Part shown: positions 12,590 to 22,395 of the stretch, piece after piece
Numbering within the stretch: the stretch's first letter is position 1
Layout: each line of letters opens with the position of its first letter
Source of the DNA: Sipunculus nudus
Taxonomy: Eukaryota > Annelida > Sipuncula > Golfingiida > Sipunculidae
Length of the DNA stretch: 64,000 bases
NCBI GenBank assembly: GCA_026874595.1
Contig: CM049317.1
Location: 58,151,118-58,215,117 of the forward strand
Direction: 5' to 3'
Translations under genes and position numbers: made by a program
The notes under the pieces: model-generated
What the model saw: the letters and a program-made list of their open reading frames with translations, nothing else
The model's database searches: none
What the model was told of the DNA's origin: nothing

Positions 12590-12760
12590 TTGCATGCAGG
12601 AGCCAGAATGTCCCCTATATGTGTTGCAGCACGCGGGTGGAGCGATTTCAGATTACCCCCCTTTCAGATTACCGGAGGTAATCTGAAATCGATTTCAGAT
12701 TACCAGGGGAAAACCTGAAAGGGGGGGGGGGGGGATTCTGAAGTCTTTACACCGGCATGC
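12590..12760. mobile_element. G/C-tract foldback element, locus 2
   Basis: The core is a self-complementary block in which ATCTGAAATC and GATTTCAGAT alternate with CC/GG-rich words (12645-12712), followed by 14 G (12721-12734). It ends in GAAGTCTTTACACCGG, nearly identical to the end of the element at 38.7-39.25 kb. This is typical of a non-autonomous foldback transposon. Confidence 0.6.
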
Positions 12761-13064
12761 ATCCATACTTAGGCAGTTTAATTTCATTAATATATTTATG
12801 ACACTTATCAGCTAATCAGCAGTTTATAAATACTTAAGCTAATAGTGCGACTTAAGTATCCTCGACGTATAATGTATGGATTGGAGATCTTGCAGGTGAC
12901 AAACATGTGAAGACATGCATGCTTTTTCATATATACATTTTATTTATTTGTACAAGGTTTATGATCTCTGTTTCATTCTTGCTGATTTGGCTCCAGTCTC
13001 ATTCTTTCACTAAAGTTAACTTTTTTTAAAACAATAAAACATTAACATTGTATAAATCAGAATA

Positions 13065-13375
13065 TTGTGGTTGGCTTTATATTCGCAAGGCTATTTTTTC
13101 GCGATTTTTACATCGTCATTGTTTCGCGAGGGTTTCATTTTCGCGGTCAGTTACCTACACCCACGAGAGAGAGTAGAAATTCTTGCCCCTGCATGGAGGT
13201 AGATCATATGAAATATCTTGGCCGCCCGGATAACACATATAAAATACCACTGAGGCTATATGATAAATTACCGTATAGATAAGGTGTCTTATTCAAGAAG
13301 GATTCATTTTCAATATTATTCCCTTTCGCGAATATCGAGAATTTGAAACCCTCGCGAACAAAAAGTCAACCACGG
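13065..13375. mobile_element. 'CGCGAA' MITE with inverted ends
   Basis: The left end TTGTGGTTGGCTTTATATTC pairs with the reverse complement of the right end, CCGTGGTTGACTTTTTGTTC, and the similarity continues through CGCGAGGGTTTCA. TA dinucleotides lie on both sides (13063-13064, 13376-13377), as expected of Tc1/mariner-type target duplications. It is 311 bp with no transposase. The 71-codon ORF across it is spurious. Confidence 0.7.
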
Positions 13376-13389
13376 TATATACACCGGAG

Positions 13390-14050
13390 TATCATGTCTT
13401 ATTCAAAGTCTGAGACTCGATTTTGGGAATTTTTTTTCCAGGGGTTCTAAGCCTATCAATTGCTTTAAAATATCAAGGTATCTAATTAAATCATCGCAGT
13501 CTGTTATATTTATCATCTGTATGTCTTTGTATGCTCTGTATGCTATCGACACCCCACCCGGCCTGATGAGATCGGTTTATAAACCTAGAATAATCAAATC
13601 GCTATCTAAATACTCTAAATATCAAAGCCTGTATAGCCGCAATGGTCATTGAATTATACTGGAATAACAAACGGAAGGACTGTGGGCTACTCTGCAGAAA
13701 ATGCAGATTGTATTCTTATCTATGGCAGACCTCTGTTAATGCTTAGGCATACAGATAATAAACAATATGGTGGAGTTGTTAGCGATAACTAAAGTCCTCT
13801 TCAGCGTTTTATTGAGACGCACAGACGCTTTTGACAGCAGACAATTAAAGTTAATGAGTCTCAAGTGACCACTTCTGTGGTCAGCTGGTCTGTAATATGC
13901 ACATGTGGAGGATAGCACCCGTATTGAAGCGGTCAGCTGTGTTATGGTCAGTCTGACCTAGCCTCCGATCAGGGGATAATTGAATGATAACGGGGTAGAT
14001 CACTTCATTAATGCCATGTCATAAAGATCAGAAACGGGTCGTCAGATAAT
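13390..14050. other. Unique DNA, no gene seen
   Basis: A CTGATGAG word at 13563 was checked as a hammerhead-ribozyme core but lacks the matching GAAA half. GGTCAGCTG words at about 13880 and 13930 form weak inverted and direct repeats. Confidence 0.4.
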
Positions 14051-14053
14051 ACG

Positions 14054-14069
14054 CCCCCCCCCCCCCCCC
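14054..14069 (+). repeat. Poly-C tract
   Basis: Sixteen consecutive C. Confidence 0.95.
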
Positions 14070-14386
14070 ACCACACTCCCCGGAATAAACCACACAGCGT
14101 AGATTCGGACTCACAAGAATACGACCATGCTGGTTGGGGATTGTGGGCGTCAATATCAGCGTCCCAGAATGCACCGGGTTTTTTTTAAATATACCAGCGG
14201 CGCGTGTTCAAATGTAATGGAGATGAAAATGTAGTACGATCAAATATGTTGGACAACGATTGTTTCAAGGCAACGTATAATAAACACTGGCGTTGCTTTT
14301 TTTTGTAAGAGCCTCACAGAATATGTAATGTTTTTTAAGCATACGCATGTGAAAAGTAAACAGAAGTCGTTTCCTTGAAACCTAAT

Positions 14387-15047
14387 TGGGCTGTCCCACT
14401 TAGGCGACTCTACCGGCGACTACAGGCGACCAGGCTGTCGCCTCATGGTCGTCGGGTGGTCGCCTGTATGGTCGCCTGTAGTCGCCTGAAGTCGCCCCAA
14501 GACGCGTGACCTCAAAGCTGTCGCCTCTGAATTTTCAACATGTTCAAAATTCTCAGGCGACAGTTTTTTAGTCGCCAGTGAGCGTAGCCTGTCTTCTATT
14601 GGCGTAGGTGCTGTCGTAGGCTGTCGCCAGCTGACGCGGGTTGTCGTAGGTCCTGTCGTAGGCTATCGCCAGGTGCCGTGGGTTGTCGTGTGTTGTCGCG
14701 GGCTGTTGTTCCTTGAAACAAGGCCCATCCTTGTGTCCGGCTCCTCACACAGCACATGGTAGAGAATCGTCGAAGCTTGTCGCGGTTGGACGTAGCAAGA
14801 TTCTGGTGTCGTAGGTTGTCGCCAGTGTGGTCGTAGGTTGTCGTAGGTGACTGTCCTTTGTCGCGGCGACTGTGTCGCCGGTTGTCGGCAGCTTGTCGTA
14901 GCTTGTCGTCAGACAGTGGCCAACCATTTGTACCTTGTCGTAGACTATTGTGGTAGCGGAGGTCCTGTCGCCTGGTTTTCGGCGACCATGAGGCGACAGC
15001 CTGGTCGCCTGTTGTCGCCTGTAGAGTCGCTTATGTGGGACAGCCCC
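14387..15047. mobile_element. GTCGCC-rich inverted-repeat DNA transposon (non-autonomous)
   Basis: The termini are GGGCTGTCCCAC (14388-14399) and GTGGGACAGCCC (15035-15046). The inverted match extends over roughly 64 bases with about four mismatches, through GGCGACCAGGCTGTCGCCTC. The interior is saturated with GTCGCC/GGCGAC and GTCGTAGG words in both orientations, so the whole unit could fold back. AT dinucleotides lie outside both ends (14385-14386 and 15048-15049), matching the 2 bp AT duplication known for ISL2EU-type elements. Short ORFs inside carry no transposase. The near-identity of the arms suggests recent activity. Confidence 0.8.
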
Positions 15048-15104
15048 ATAACAAATTTTGATTTCAAACTTCGACATTTGAGACAAGTAGTCCAGATGTA
15101 ACAG

Positions 15105-15404
15105 GCCAGATTATAGCCCTGCCCATGTAGTTTATACCCGGGTCTTTTTTAGCTTAGGCCAACATATTTCCCAGGGGTATATTCTACCCTATAGTCCATG
15201 TTATACCCCCCCCCATGCAGTCACGTTTTTACCCCATCCGAATCACAAAAACTAACTTGTATCAAGCCAGATTCGGAGATCCTTTTGATTAACAGAATTT
15301 ATAATGATATTTTTGTAGGTTTTAATTAATTTATGAGTTTATTAAACTCATATCCATTGATAATATAATTTCAGAGATATCAGAAGTACAATACCGATAT
15401 GTAG

Positions 15405-15454
<50 letters not shown>

Positions 15455-15710
15455 TCTGATATACCTATATAACCTTTAAAGTCATCCACACACACTCGCT
15501 TATTACATTAAATTAATAAAAGTCGGACAGGAGATGAGTCGTTTTTTTTTTAAAACTAAAATTCTTTTTAAGGACAGTTATAAAAAGGCAACGGGGGGGG
15601 GGGGGTAGAATCTACCCTAAGGGGGTATAAAATGGACTATGACAAATAATATCCCGAGGTATAATCTAGACTAGCCCATTTTATACCCTCCTCTGTCGGA
15701 AGGCTGAGAA
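15105..15710. mobile_element. G/C-tract foldback element, locus 3 (TAGAATCTACCC type)
   Basis: The left part has GGGGTATATTCTACCCTATA, GTCCATGTTATACCCCC and GCCCATGTAGTTTATACCC. The right part has the inverted counterparts GGGGGTAGAATCTACCC, GGGGGTATAAAATGGAC and GCCCATTTTATACCC. A (TA)n run (15405-15451) and 13 G (15593-15605) lie inside. The arms are about 120 bases; no ORF. Confidence 0.65.
15405..15451. repeat. (TA)n microsatellite
   Basis: About 23 TA units within the foldback element. Confidence 0.97.
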
Positions 15711-15849
15711 TAAATACTAAAATTAGGTTGTAGAAATCCTGCCTGCATACTCCGATAAACATTACCATAAACATTTCATATTATCACACCTAACCTGCAA
15801 CACTACTCCAGATATAAGTAAAACCACAAAAAAAAAAGACTGGATAAAG

Positions 15850-15905
15850 GGGATATCGGTGGTTCAGCTCTTGTACTGGGGTCAAAGGTTCGATCCTCCG
15901 ATGAC
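15850..15905 (+). mobile_element. tRNA-like fragment (SINE relic)
   Basis: GGTGGTTCAGCTC resembles a polymerase III A box and AAGGTTCGATCCTCC is a good B box about 35 bases later. No acceptor stem pairs, so it is not a functional tRNA gene. Confidence 0.5.
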
Positions 15906-15970
15906 TTTATCACAAGAGCAGAATAGTGAATTCACATTATTTTAAAATAGTTAATAGAGAGTAAACATAT

Positions 15971-16107
15971 TGTTACGGGGTGACATAAAAGCGGACCGAA
16001 CTGTCTCGCTAGTGAAGCTTGCTTTACTGGCAAAGCGGTTGGAACGCCGGACGTGTGCGTCACCGACATTGGTTCGAAACCGGGACCGGCCCAATGTTTT
16101 CCCCTGT
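15971..16107 (+). mobile_element. TGTTACG tRNA-like element, copy 1
   Basis: It begins TGTTACGGGGTGACATAAAA and carries an A-box-like GCAAAGCGGTTGGAACG and a perfect B box GGTTCGAAACC (about 16072). After the shared CGGCCCAATGTTTTCCCCTG the sequence departs from the other copies, so the 3' end is missing or replaced. The unrelated stretch up to 16222 may be a longer variant tail. Confidence 0.75.
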
Positions 16108-16222
16108 TTTCCTCGTCCAACGTGAAGGTAAAGCTTTGTGGCCCAGGGAAAAAGCTCACCAAAGTGTGACTCCTAGGATAATTACTCTTGTTCTGTAAGC
16201 AGAATGCTCTTAAGAAAGGGTG

Positions 16223-16352
16223 TGTTACGGAGTGACATAAAAGCGGACCGAACTGGCGAAGCGGTTGGAACGCCGGACGTGTGCGCCACCGACATGGGTT
16301 CGAAACCGGGATCGGCCCAAAGTTTTCCCCTGAGCAATTTCATTTCGTAACA
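16223..16352 (+). mobile_element. TGTTACG tRNA-like element, copy 2 (precise ends)
   Basis: It opens TGTTACGGAGTGACATAAAA and closes ATTTCGTAACA, so the ends are a 7 bp inverted TGTTACG / CGTAACA. The B box is GGTTCGAAACC. Relative to copies at 28 and 41.5 kb it lacks about 35 bases between GGACCGAACTG and GCGAAGCGGTTGG. TAAGAAAG lies just upstream and again about ten AT-rich bases downstream (near 16363), a possible target duplication if the AT stretch is a SINE tail. Confidence 0.75.
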
Positions 16353-16359
16353 ATATATA

Positions 16360-17140
16360 AGCTAAGAAAGTGCATGAGAATGGTCAGTTTCTTCTTTGCT
16401 AATGAGTATCCGGCTGAATTACACTATAGCCTACATAAATGCATGGACTTCCGGCTGGAGGATTTTCCTAATCCATAAACAAGAGAGACTGCTATGGCGC
16501 CGTCATGGATTAAACCCCCAGATATTAGCCATAGTTATTGTTATAATATTTCCATGCGTTATACATTTGTATGTGAAAAAATATGAAATACTAAAGTTTA
16601 CTAATAACATATCATTCTGATATAATCATCTTCGTCACTATACACAGGGCCACCGATAAACCATGGACCTATCCTCTTAATTAAAAAAGAAATCTGTGAA
16701 AAAAATACAGCACAATCTCTTCCTCTCCCTTATAATATCATTATTGGTGGAATCTTTGCCTTTGAATTACTTGTTGTGTTCCGATGGTAATCTTTTCATA
16801 TATGATTTTATCATGTTATCACTGTGTACGAAACATAAGGATTCTTTGATAGTTTCTAAAAAGGTGTTATATGATAAAAAACAGTTGTTTGCTTTATTAG
16901 ATTAAAAATAATGAACAATAATGCCGTAAACACCCATGCATGCTCAAATCCTGAAGACATACGTCGTGAAGAAAGACCAATGAGAAAGAGAAAGAATAGT
17001 TTGGACAATGGACAAGACGGCATGAGATCTGTGGACAAAAATTTGTAGAAGTCTGAAGGAACGCAGCAAAAAGTCATTAGATGGATAGAGAAAAAACTGA
17101 ACAAACACAAAGACACACTATGACCAAATAAAGTAGCTGG
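16360..17140. other. Unique AT-rich DNA, no gene seen
   Basis: Several 65-86-codon ORFs overlap on both strands with no recognisable content. Confidence 0.4.
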
Positions 17141-17149
17141 CGGCGTACC

Positions 17150-17480
17150 ATTCCTATCCGTTTATTGCATGTTTCAAAGCCAAATAGATCAGCATAAAAG
17201 TAAATTACACAGGCTTCGTTTTCGACGAGGCCCTCGCTAGTGTGAACTCCCATTTTATGCGCGTTATAACATAAGCGACAAGGCCATTACTTGTAAGCGA
17301 ATGGCAGGGTATTACGGCTTTCTGCTGGCCCAAGGAGTACAAATAAATTATTAAAGGTCAGTCCGTCTCAGCGGCGATCAGTGTTTAATTGCAGGCGAAG
17401 TTCAGGTCTCCTAGAACCAGGAACACAACGACAAGAGGTCAATTAGTTAAATCCGTCCCATCATGCATTTCGAACCACGT
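17150..17480. other. Balanced-GC unique island
   Basis: This non-repetitive block of even base composition contrasts with its AT-rich flanks. It has no ORF of note. It is a candidate conserved regulatory element by composition only. Confidence 0.2.
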
Positions 17481-17489
17481 GATCCTGAA

Positions 17490-18440
17490 AGCGAGGCTTC
17501 TTTTGTAAATTCCAACGATAAATTGAAAAAAAAAAGTTTATTCATATCTGACACAAAACGATAAATATAAATGGGAAAGAAAGCAAACAAAAACACACAT
17601 GTTGCTCTGTACGTGAACTTCATTAAATTCCTCACACGAATCACAACAAATAAGGACACACACACACGCAACCTTGACAGTGTTTTTTAAAGCAGGCAGC
17701 TAAACCTATAAGCTACATGCAATAAAGTGTAATCATTGGATACACTTACTGCTGATGATAACTGCTTTCCGCAGTACGTGCAAGGTTGCATTCGTTTTCT
17801 GGTTTTATATAAGAGGGGCCCTTTGTGAAATTAGTTTTAGGACGGTTGATTGTTGTTTCAATGCGAACGCTTGAACCGTGGTAGGTTTATGAAGCGGAAT
17901 TATAAAACTGAACAAGGTGTGAAAAATTCCAAAATTATAACCCATCCGCTTCAGGGTTTCATTTTCCGCACCTAATTATATTTATTTTATATTTAATAAC
18001 CCAGGCGTGACCGTTATACTGAGGAATATGGAACGACCATAAACTCTTTTTTGTTAATAAATCTCCCCCTTTTGAAATAAACGTCCGTAAAAGAGGAATA
18101 CTGCAGATATGTAATTCATCGCATAACATGATAAAACTGGGTCTTAATTGTCTCCACTAATATGCTTATGCTTTGAGGTGTGGATGTTAAATTAGTACTT
18201 AGATTTAAAAGTGTACATATATACCTGACAGTTGTCACCTGTGCAGGGATCATGAGCTGTTTATACTTCCAGGTGCCGTTATATATACGCAGTGAGTAAA
18301 CCATGCGAGACGATTTGTCATGGCTCTAAACATTAATGTTTCTGCACTAACTGATCTGTTCAAAATGTGTTCGCTAATGCGGTTAATGATATAACTACTA
18401 ATTAGAACGTATTGTTCCACTCCCTCCCTTCCTTCTTCTC
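17490..18440. other. Unique DNA, no gene seen
   Basis: Nothing recognisable apart from short homopolymers. Confidence 0.4.
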
Positions 18441-18448
18441 CTTCCCTC

Positions 18449-18454
<6 letters not shown>

Positions 18455-18512
<58 letters not shown>
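18455..18512. repeat. (CT)n-(TA)n compound microsatellite
   Basis: Seventeen CT units run into about 12 TA units; the 5' flank is a pyrimidine-rich CCTT tract from 18420. Confidence 0.97.
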
Positions 18513-18519
18513 TACTTTC

Positions 18520-19230
18520 TTTGTTATTTCTCTCTTTTTTCTCTATCACTCTCACTCTATCTCAAAATAGCAACACTAATATACCACCTATCTAAAGTAA
18601 GACCATCTGCTTATACACGAAAACCCTTTATTGAATAAACCGTAAGCATTTCAATGGTTATAACTAACCTGATGTATAAGACATACATGTGGCATAAGAC
18701 CAGTTTCATGCAACTAAAATAAAATAGAACCGATAAAGATACAGGTAAAATACAACTTTGTATTGATATTTATATCCAGTGAAAATATAGATCTCGGACA
18801 AAGCCAAAAGACAGAAAGAGCAAAGGGAAATTGTCATATTGTTCCATTTTTTTAAACAATCAATGGGAAGCGTAATTAAATAAATAATTTATTATAAAAC
18901 AATTAATAAAGACAGATAAAACATGCATTATTTGATTCCTACACACAGAGGGAAATGTTTCCACTAATGTGTCTGCATGTGTGTGTGCACAGTTGTATAT
19001 ACATACACATATACATCCAGTAATAAATACATGTTAGTATTTCACTGGCTATGTCTGTGTTATGTATAAAGTGTGTTATTTTAGAGTGTACATGCACGTT
19101 CTGTAAACTATAATACAATTTGAAAAGTTTTTTTTATAAACCTCCAAATTTCAGTGTCCGGCGTTATTTTTTTATTAAACGAACCATTTCGAAATCCTAG
19201 AGATTTTTACACAGACAAAGGAGGGAGTAA
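18520..19230. other. Unique AT-rich DNA, no gene seen
   Basis: No ORF, RNA or repeat family recognised. Confidence 0.4.
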
Positions 19231-19249
19231 AAACAAAAAGGGTCTTAAT

Positions 19250-19660
19250 GATTGCATGAGGTCCACTAATCCAAGTGCGAACTTGTGTCGGCTATATTAG
19301 CTAATTTTTATTAGACAAGGGTGCGTCCTCTCGGGTCGATAATAAAGCAAATGAGAGTGGAAATTAGCCGCATGTTTGCCATGCCTGACATTGTTGTCTA
19401 TTTCATGAGCTTGTACATTTCAGACCGATTTTAGTGGGGACTATTTTACCAGTTTCGCGTTAGCGGGAGGGCGGCTGGCACGTTTATACCGGTCAAGTCA
19501 TAAAACGAACCCATGAAAGACGGTGTCCACAAAGAGACTCCCCCTTTCCATATGTTTATGTAGGCACCCCTGCTCTGTACAGGTCGGCAAAAGGTCCCTG
19601 AAGTGCGCGGATCCTCGTTATTTTACGATCTGGCCCACGCCAAATGTGCAAGAACTGACA
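19250..19660. other. Balanced-GC unique island with enhancer-like motifs
   Basis: Non-repetitive, even composition. It holds a homeodomain-like TTAGCTAATTTTTATTAG (about 19300), an octamer-like AGCAAATGAG, and GACATTGTTGTC, which matches Sox-type sites. No ORF. Motifs this short occur by chance, so the enhancer reading is inference. Confidence 0.25.
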
Positions 19661-19897
19661 AATTACCACTGCTGACCGGGTGAGCCGCGATATTAAACTG
19701 GACACTGCCTACTTTTAGGCGAGAATTTTATTGGTTCTTTTATAATCATCGCAAATTTTTCCATCACTGGGCATGGCAAGACACATATGTTGCAGTTCAT
19801 CTTTCCTTCGGTTATGACCAAGATCAACAAGGCCATGTTGATGTTTGACACGCATGACTGGTCAGCACTGAGAACGGTCAATGGTGTGGTCATTTAG

Positions 19898-20894
19898 CAG
19901 TGTTGTAGTCGAGTCCACACTATAAGAGTCGGAGCGTATGCAAGTTCGAGCCCAGGCTATTAGAGTCCGGGTCGTGGGAAACCATCCGACAATACATTCC
20001 AAATTCAAGCATACACCTTTGCAGTTTTTATAAATTAAATTTAGTAATAATAAAATTAAAAACACAACAACACACTAGCAGCGAGGTTGCCGATGACGAA
20101 AAAAACTTGTAAATTTGCATAACTGGGAAACTGGTTAAACGGTCCAAATGACCGAAATCGCAAGTAAAAGGGCTTTGCGTCTCGAAGTAAGGTCGTCCAC
20201 AAGGATCGAGTTCGGTTCTCGAATGGCATGGCTGGGTCTCCGCTGCTGGGATCGGTGGAGGGAATGCGGGTTGCTTCGGGCTTTGTGGCTGTGGATGCTG
20301 TAGCTTTCTAACAAGGACTTCAGCCCAGGAGAGAAGATGGCGCCCTCTACGGCTCCTTGCTTGGCTTGGCGTGGCACTGCGACTGTTGGCTCAGAGAACA
20401 TGCTTAAGGAGCGCACAGGGCTGAGGTCTTGACCGCAGCAACCTGTAGCTGCTCGATGAGCGTATATACTTCTTTTGGCTTGGGAGTCCGGGTCCAAGTC
20501 CGAGTGTCTGAGTTTCGAGTCCAAAGCTACCTTCTTCGAATCTGAGTCATATGGAATCAAGGTTCATGTCTCAACCTGAATCCAATAAAATTTCTGTATT
20601 GAAACAAAATTTAAAAGAAAAATTTGGATTATACCAAAAGTATTTTTATGTATGTTTACACATGCTATTTACTTGAATGTTTAATTGCATGACGCATCTG
20701 ATGCAGAAAAGTAGCTTGGTATATTTTTTTCTATACATATCGTCTTTTATATGTTAATATTTTACACATGTTTATATGAATTACTTTATAATATTTGCCA
20801 GAGTCCTGACCTCTAAGTCCAAGTCCGAGTGCAAGTCCGTAAAAAAGTGGACTCTGCTCAGGTCCAAAGGCCGGACTCAAGTTTATCATCACTG
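19898..20894. mobile_element. hAT-like non-autonomous element (CAGTG ends)
   Basis: The left end CAGTGTTGTAGTCGAGTCC pairs loosely with the reverse complement of the right end, CAGTGATGATAAACTTGAGT. GAGTCC/AAGTCC words are clustered at both ends and at 20484-20526. The flanking octamers TCATTTAG (19890-19897) and TCAGCTGG (20895-20902) agree at five of eight positions, consistent with a decayed 8 bp hAT duplication. A GC-richer core holds a 141-codon minus ORF (20135-20560) that resembles no transposase I know. It is also open in part on the plus strand, so it is probably not a gene. Confidence 0.55.
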
Positions 20895-21186
20895 TCAGCT
20901 GGAGTTCCGACCTATGGCTTTCATTAGTAGCTTCGTCTTCGGCTGAATGTTCCGTTCTTGAGTGTTACACATATTTAATTTCAAAACAGATTTAACAGAA
21001 CATTATAAAACGGTTAAACCAACTGGTTTGATTAAATTGAAATAAAATACATTTATTAGCAAAAATGATGATATATCCTATCATGATCCTATTACGCAGT
21101 ATATAAATAAAGAGATATTAAAAAACCTAATCTGATCGATGTGTTTGTCTTCTTTTTCGAAACATGTAGAGTACGCAATCATTGGT

Positions 21187-21330
<144 letters not shown>

Positions 21331-21337
21331 ATACATT

Positions 21338-21518
21338 CAGTAAAAACCTCGAAATTACTACCACCAATGGGACCTTGATAAAGTTGTCGCATTTTCGAGG
21401 TAGTCGCCTAAGTGAGGTCTTATATAAAGAGCAAAAAAGAATCGGGACCGTTAACAAATGGTCGTTTTTCTGGGGTGGTCAGTAACCCGAGGTATATTCG
21501 TTAAGCGAAGTTTTATTG
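21338..21518. mobile_element. pogo/Tigger-like MITE
   Basis: The left end CAGTAAAAACCTCGAAATTA and the reverse complement of the right end, CAATAAAACTTCGCTTAACG, share the CARTAAAACYTCG signature typical of pogo/Tigger terminal repeats. The length is 181 bp with no transposase. TA follows the right end; the left flank does not preserve TA. Confidence 0.55.
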
Positions 21519-21524
21519 TATTAT

Positions 21525-22065
21525 GGAATATCATTTCTCATTAATACCAAGGGTTTTACAGTTTATATAAAGATATAACTGGACTCGCAACATTGTGGAC
21601 TCTGTGTACCATTCGTAACAAACCTATGCCCTGGAAGGTCAATAACTACCTTTTTTTTCCTACAAACTGTTGTCTATCACTAAGGGAGGACGATATATTC
21701 ACCTTAAGATGATGTCAATTGTATATATTTAACTGATTTGTTACAAGGATTGATTGAAATTGTCACTAATGTGCATTTGGATACTGGTTTGTTTAATAAA
21801 AGGTAATTTGGAACCTTACACTTGTCTCAGGTTTTTGCATTCCCGGCAAACTTTTTAACCAAGATATTGTATGATATAGAACAATACCCATTTACTGTGT
21901 CCCAGTTTATTTTCAGCATCAGATAAAAATTAATATCCTGTTTATTCTATTTCTGTTGATCCAATTTAATTATTTTGATCATTCCTAGCAGTTAACTGAT
22001 AAATGGAGCAGATAACACACACATGCAGTTTATACCATGGAATATTTATCGAAATCCTATATCAT
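21525..22065. other. Unique AT-rich DNA, no gene seen
   Basis: Nothing recognisable. Confidence 0.4.
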
Positions 22066-22079
22066 ATCAAAACATATAA

Positions 22080-22395
22080 TTAATGAAATCCCTTTAGTTC
22101 ATTAAATGGTTTTCCTCAAAACCCTTTAAGGTTTTGATAGAAACTAAAACATTATAATGAAAACCTTTAAAAGGTTTTCATGAAAACCTTTGTTTAATGG
22201 GTTTCCACATACAAATAGTTTTCATGAAAACCTTTTATTATAGTTATAAGTTTTCATGAAAACCCGTGAAAGGGTTTTCATTAACGTTTTTATGAAAAGG
22301 TTTTCATTAAAACCCTAAAAAGGTTTCCTCTCAGGGACACAATGAAAACCCCTGTAAAACCTTTCTGGAAACCTTTTTTTGTAACAGTGTAGAAC
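22080..22395. mobile_element. Palindrome-rich AAAACCTTT/AAAGGTTTT element
   Basis: At least ten copies of ATGAAAACCTTT or AAAGGTTTTCAT alternate in both orientations, giving several self-complementary stems such as AACCTTTAAAAGGTT. The right edge (reverse complement) reads CACTGTTACAAAAAAAGG, resembling a transposon end. The left edge is not defined. Probable foldback MITE. Confidence 0.6.

Noticed and set aside
13555..13605. Hammerhead ribozyme (CTGATGAG)
   Set aside because: The GAAA half of the core and stems I and III are absent.
14745..15101. 113-codon minus and 84-codon plus ORFs
   Set aside because: Both lie inside the GTCGCC foldback element and follow its repeat words; no transposase motif.
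20135..20560. 141-codon minus ORF as a transposase fragment
   Set aside because: No DDE, zinc-finger or dimerisation motif seen; part of the plus strand is also open, suggesting composition.
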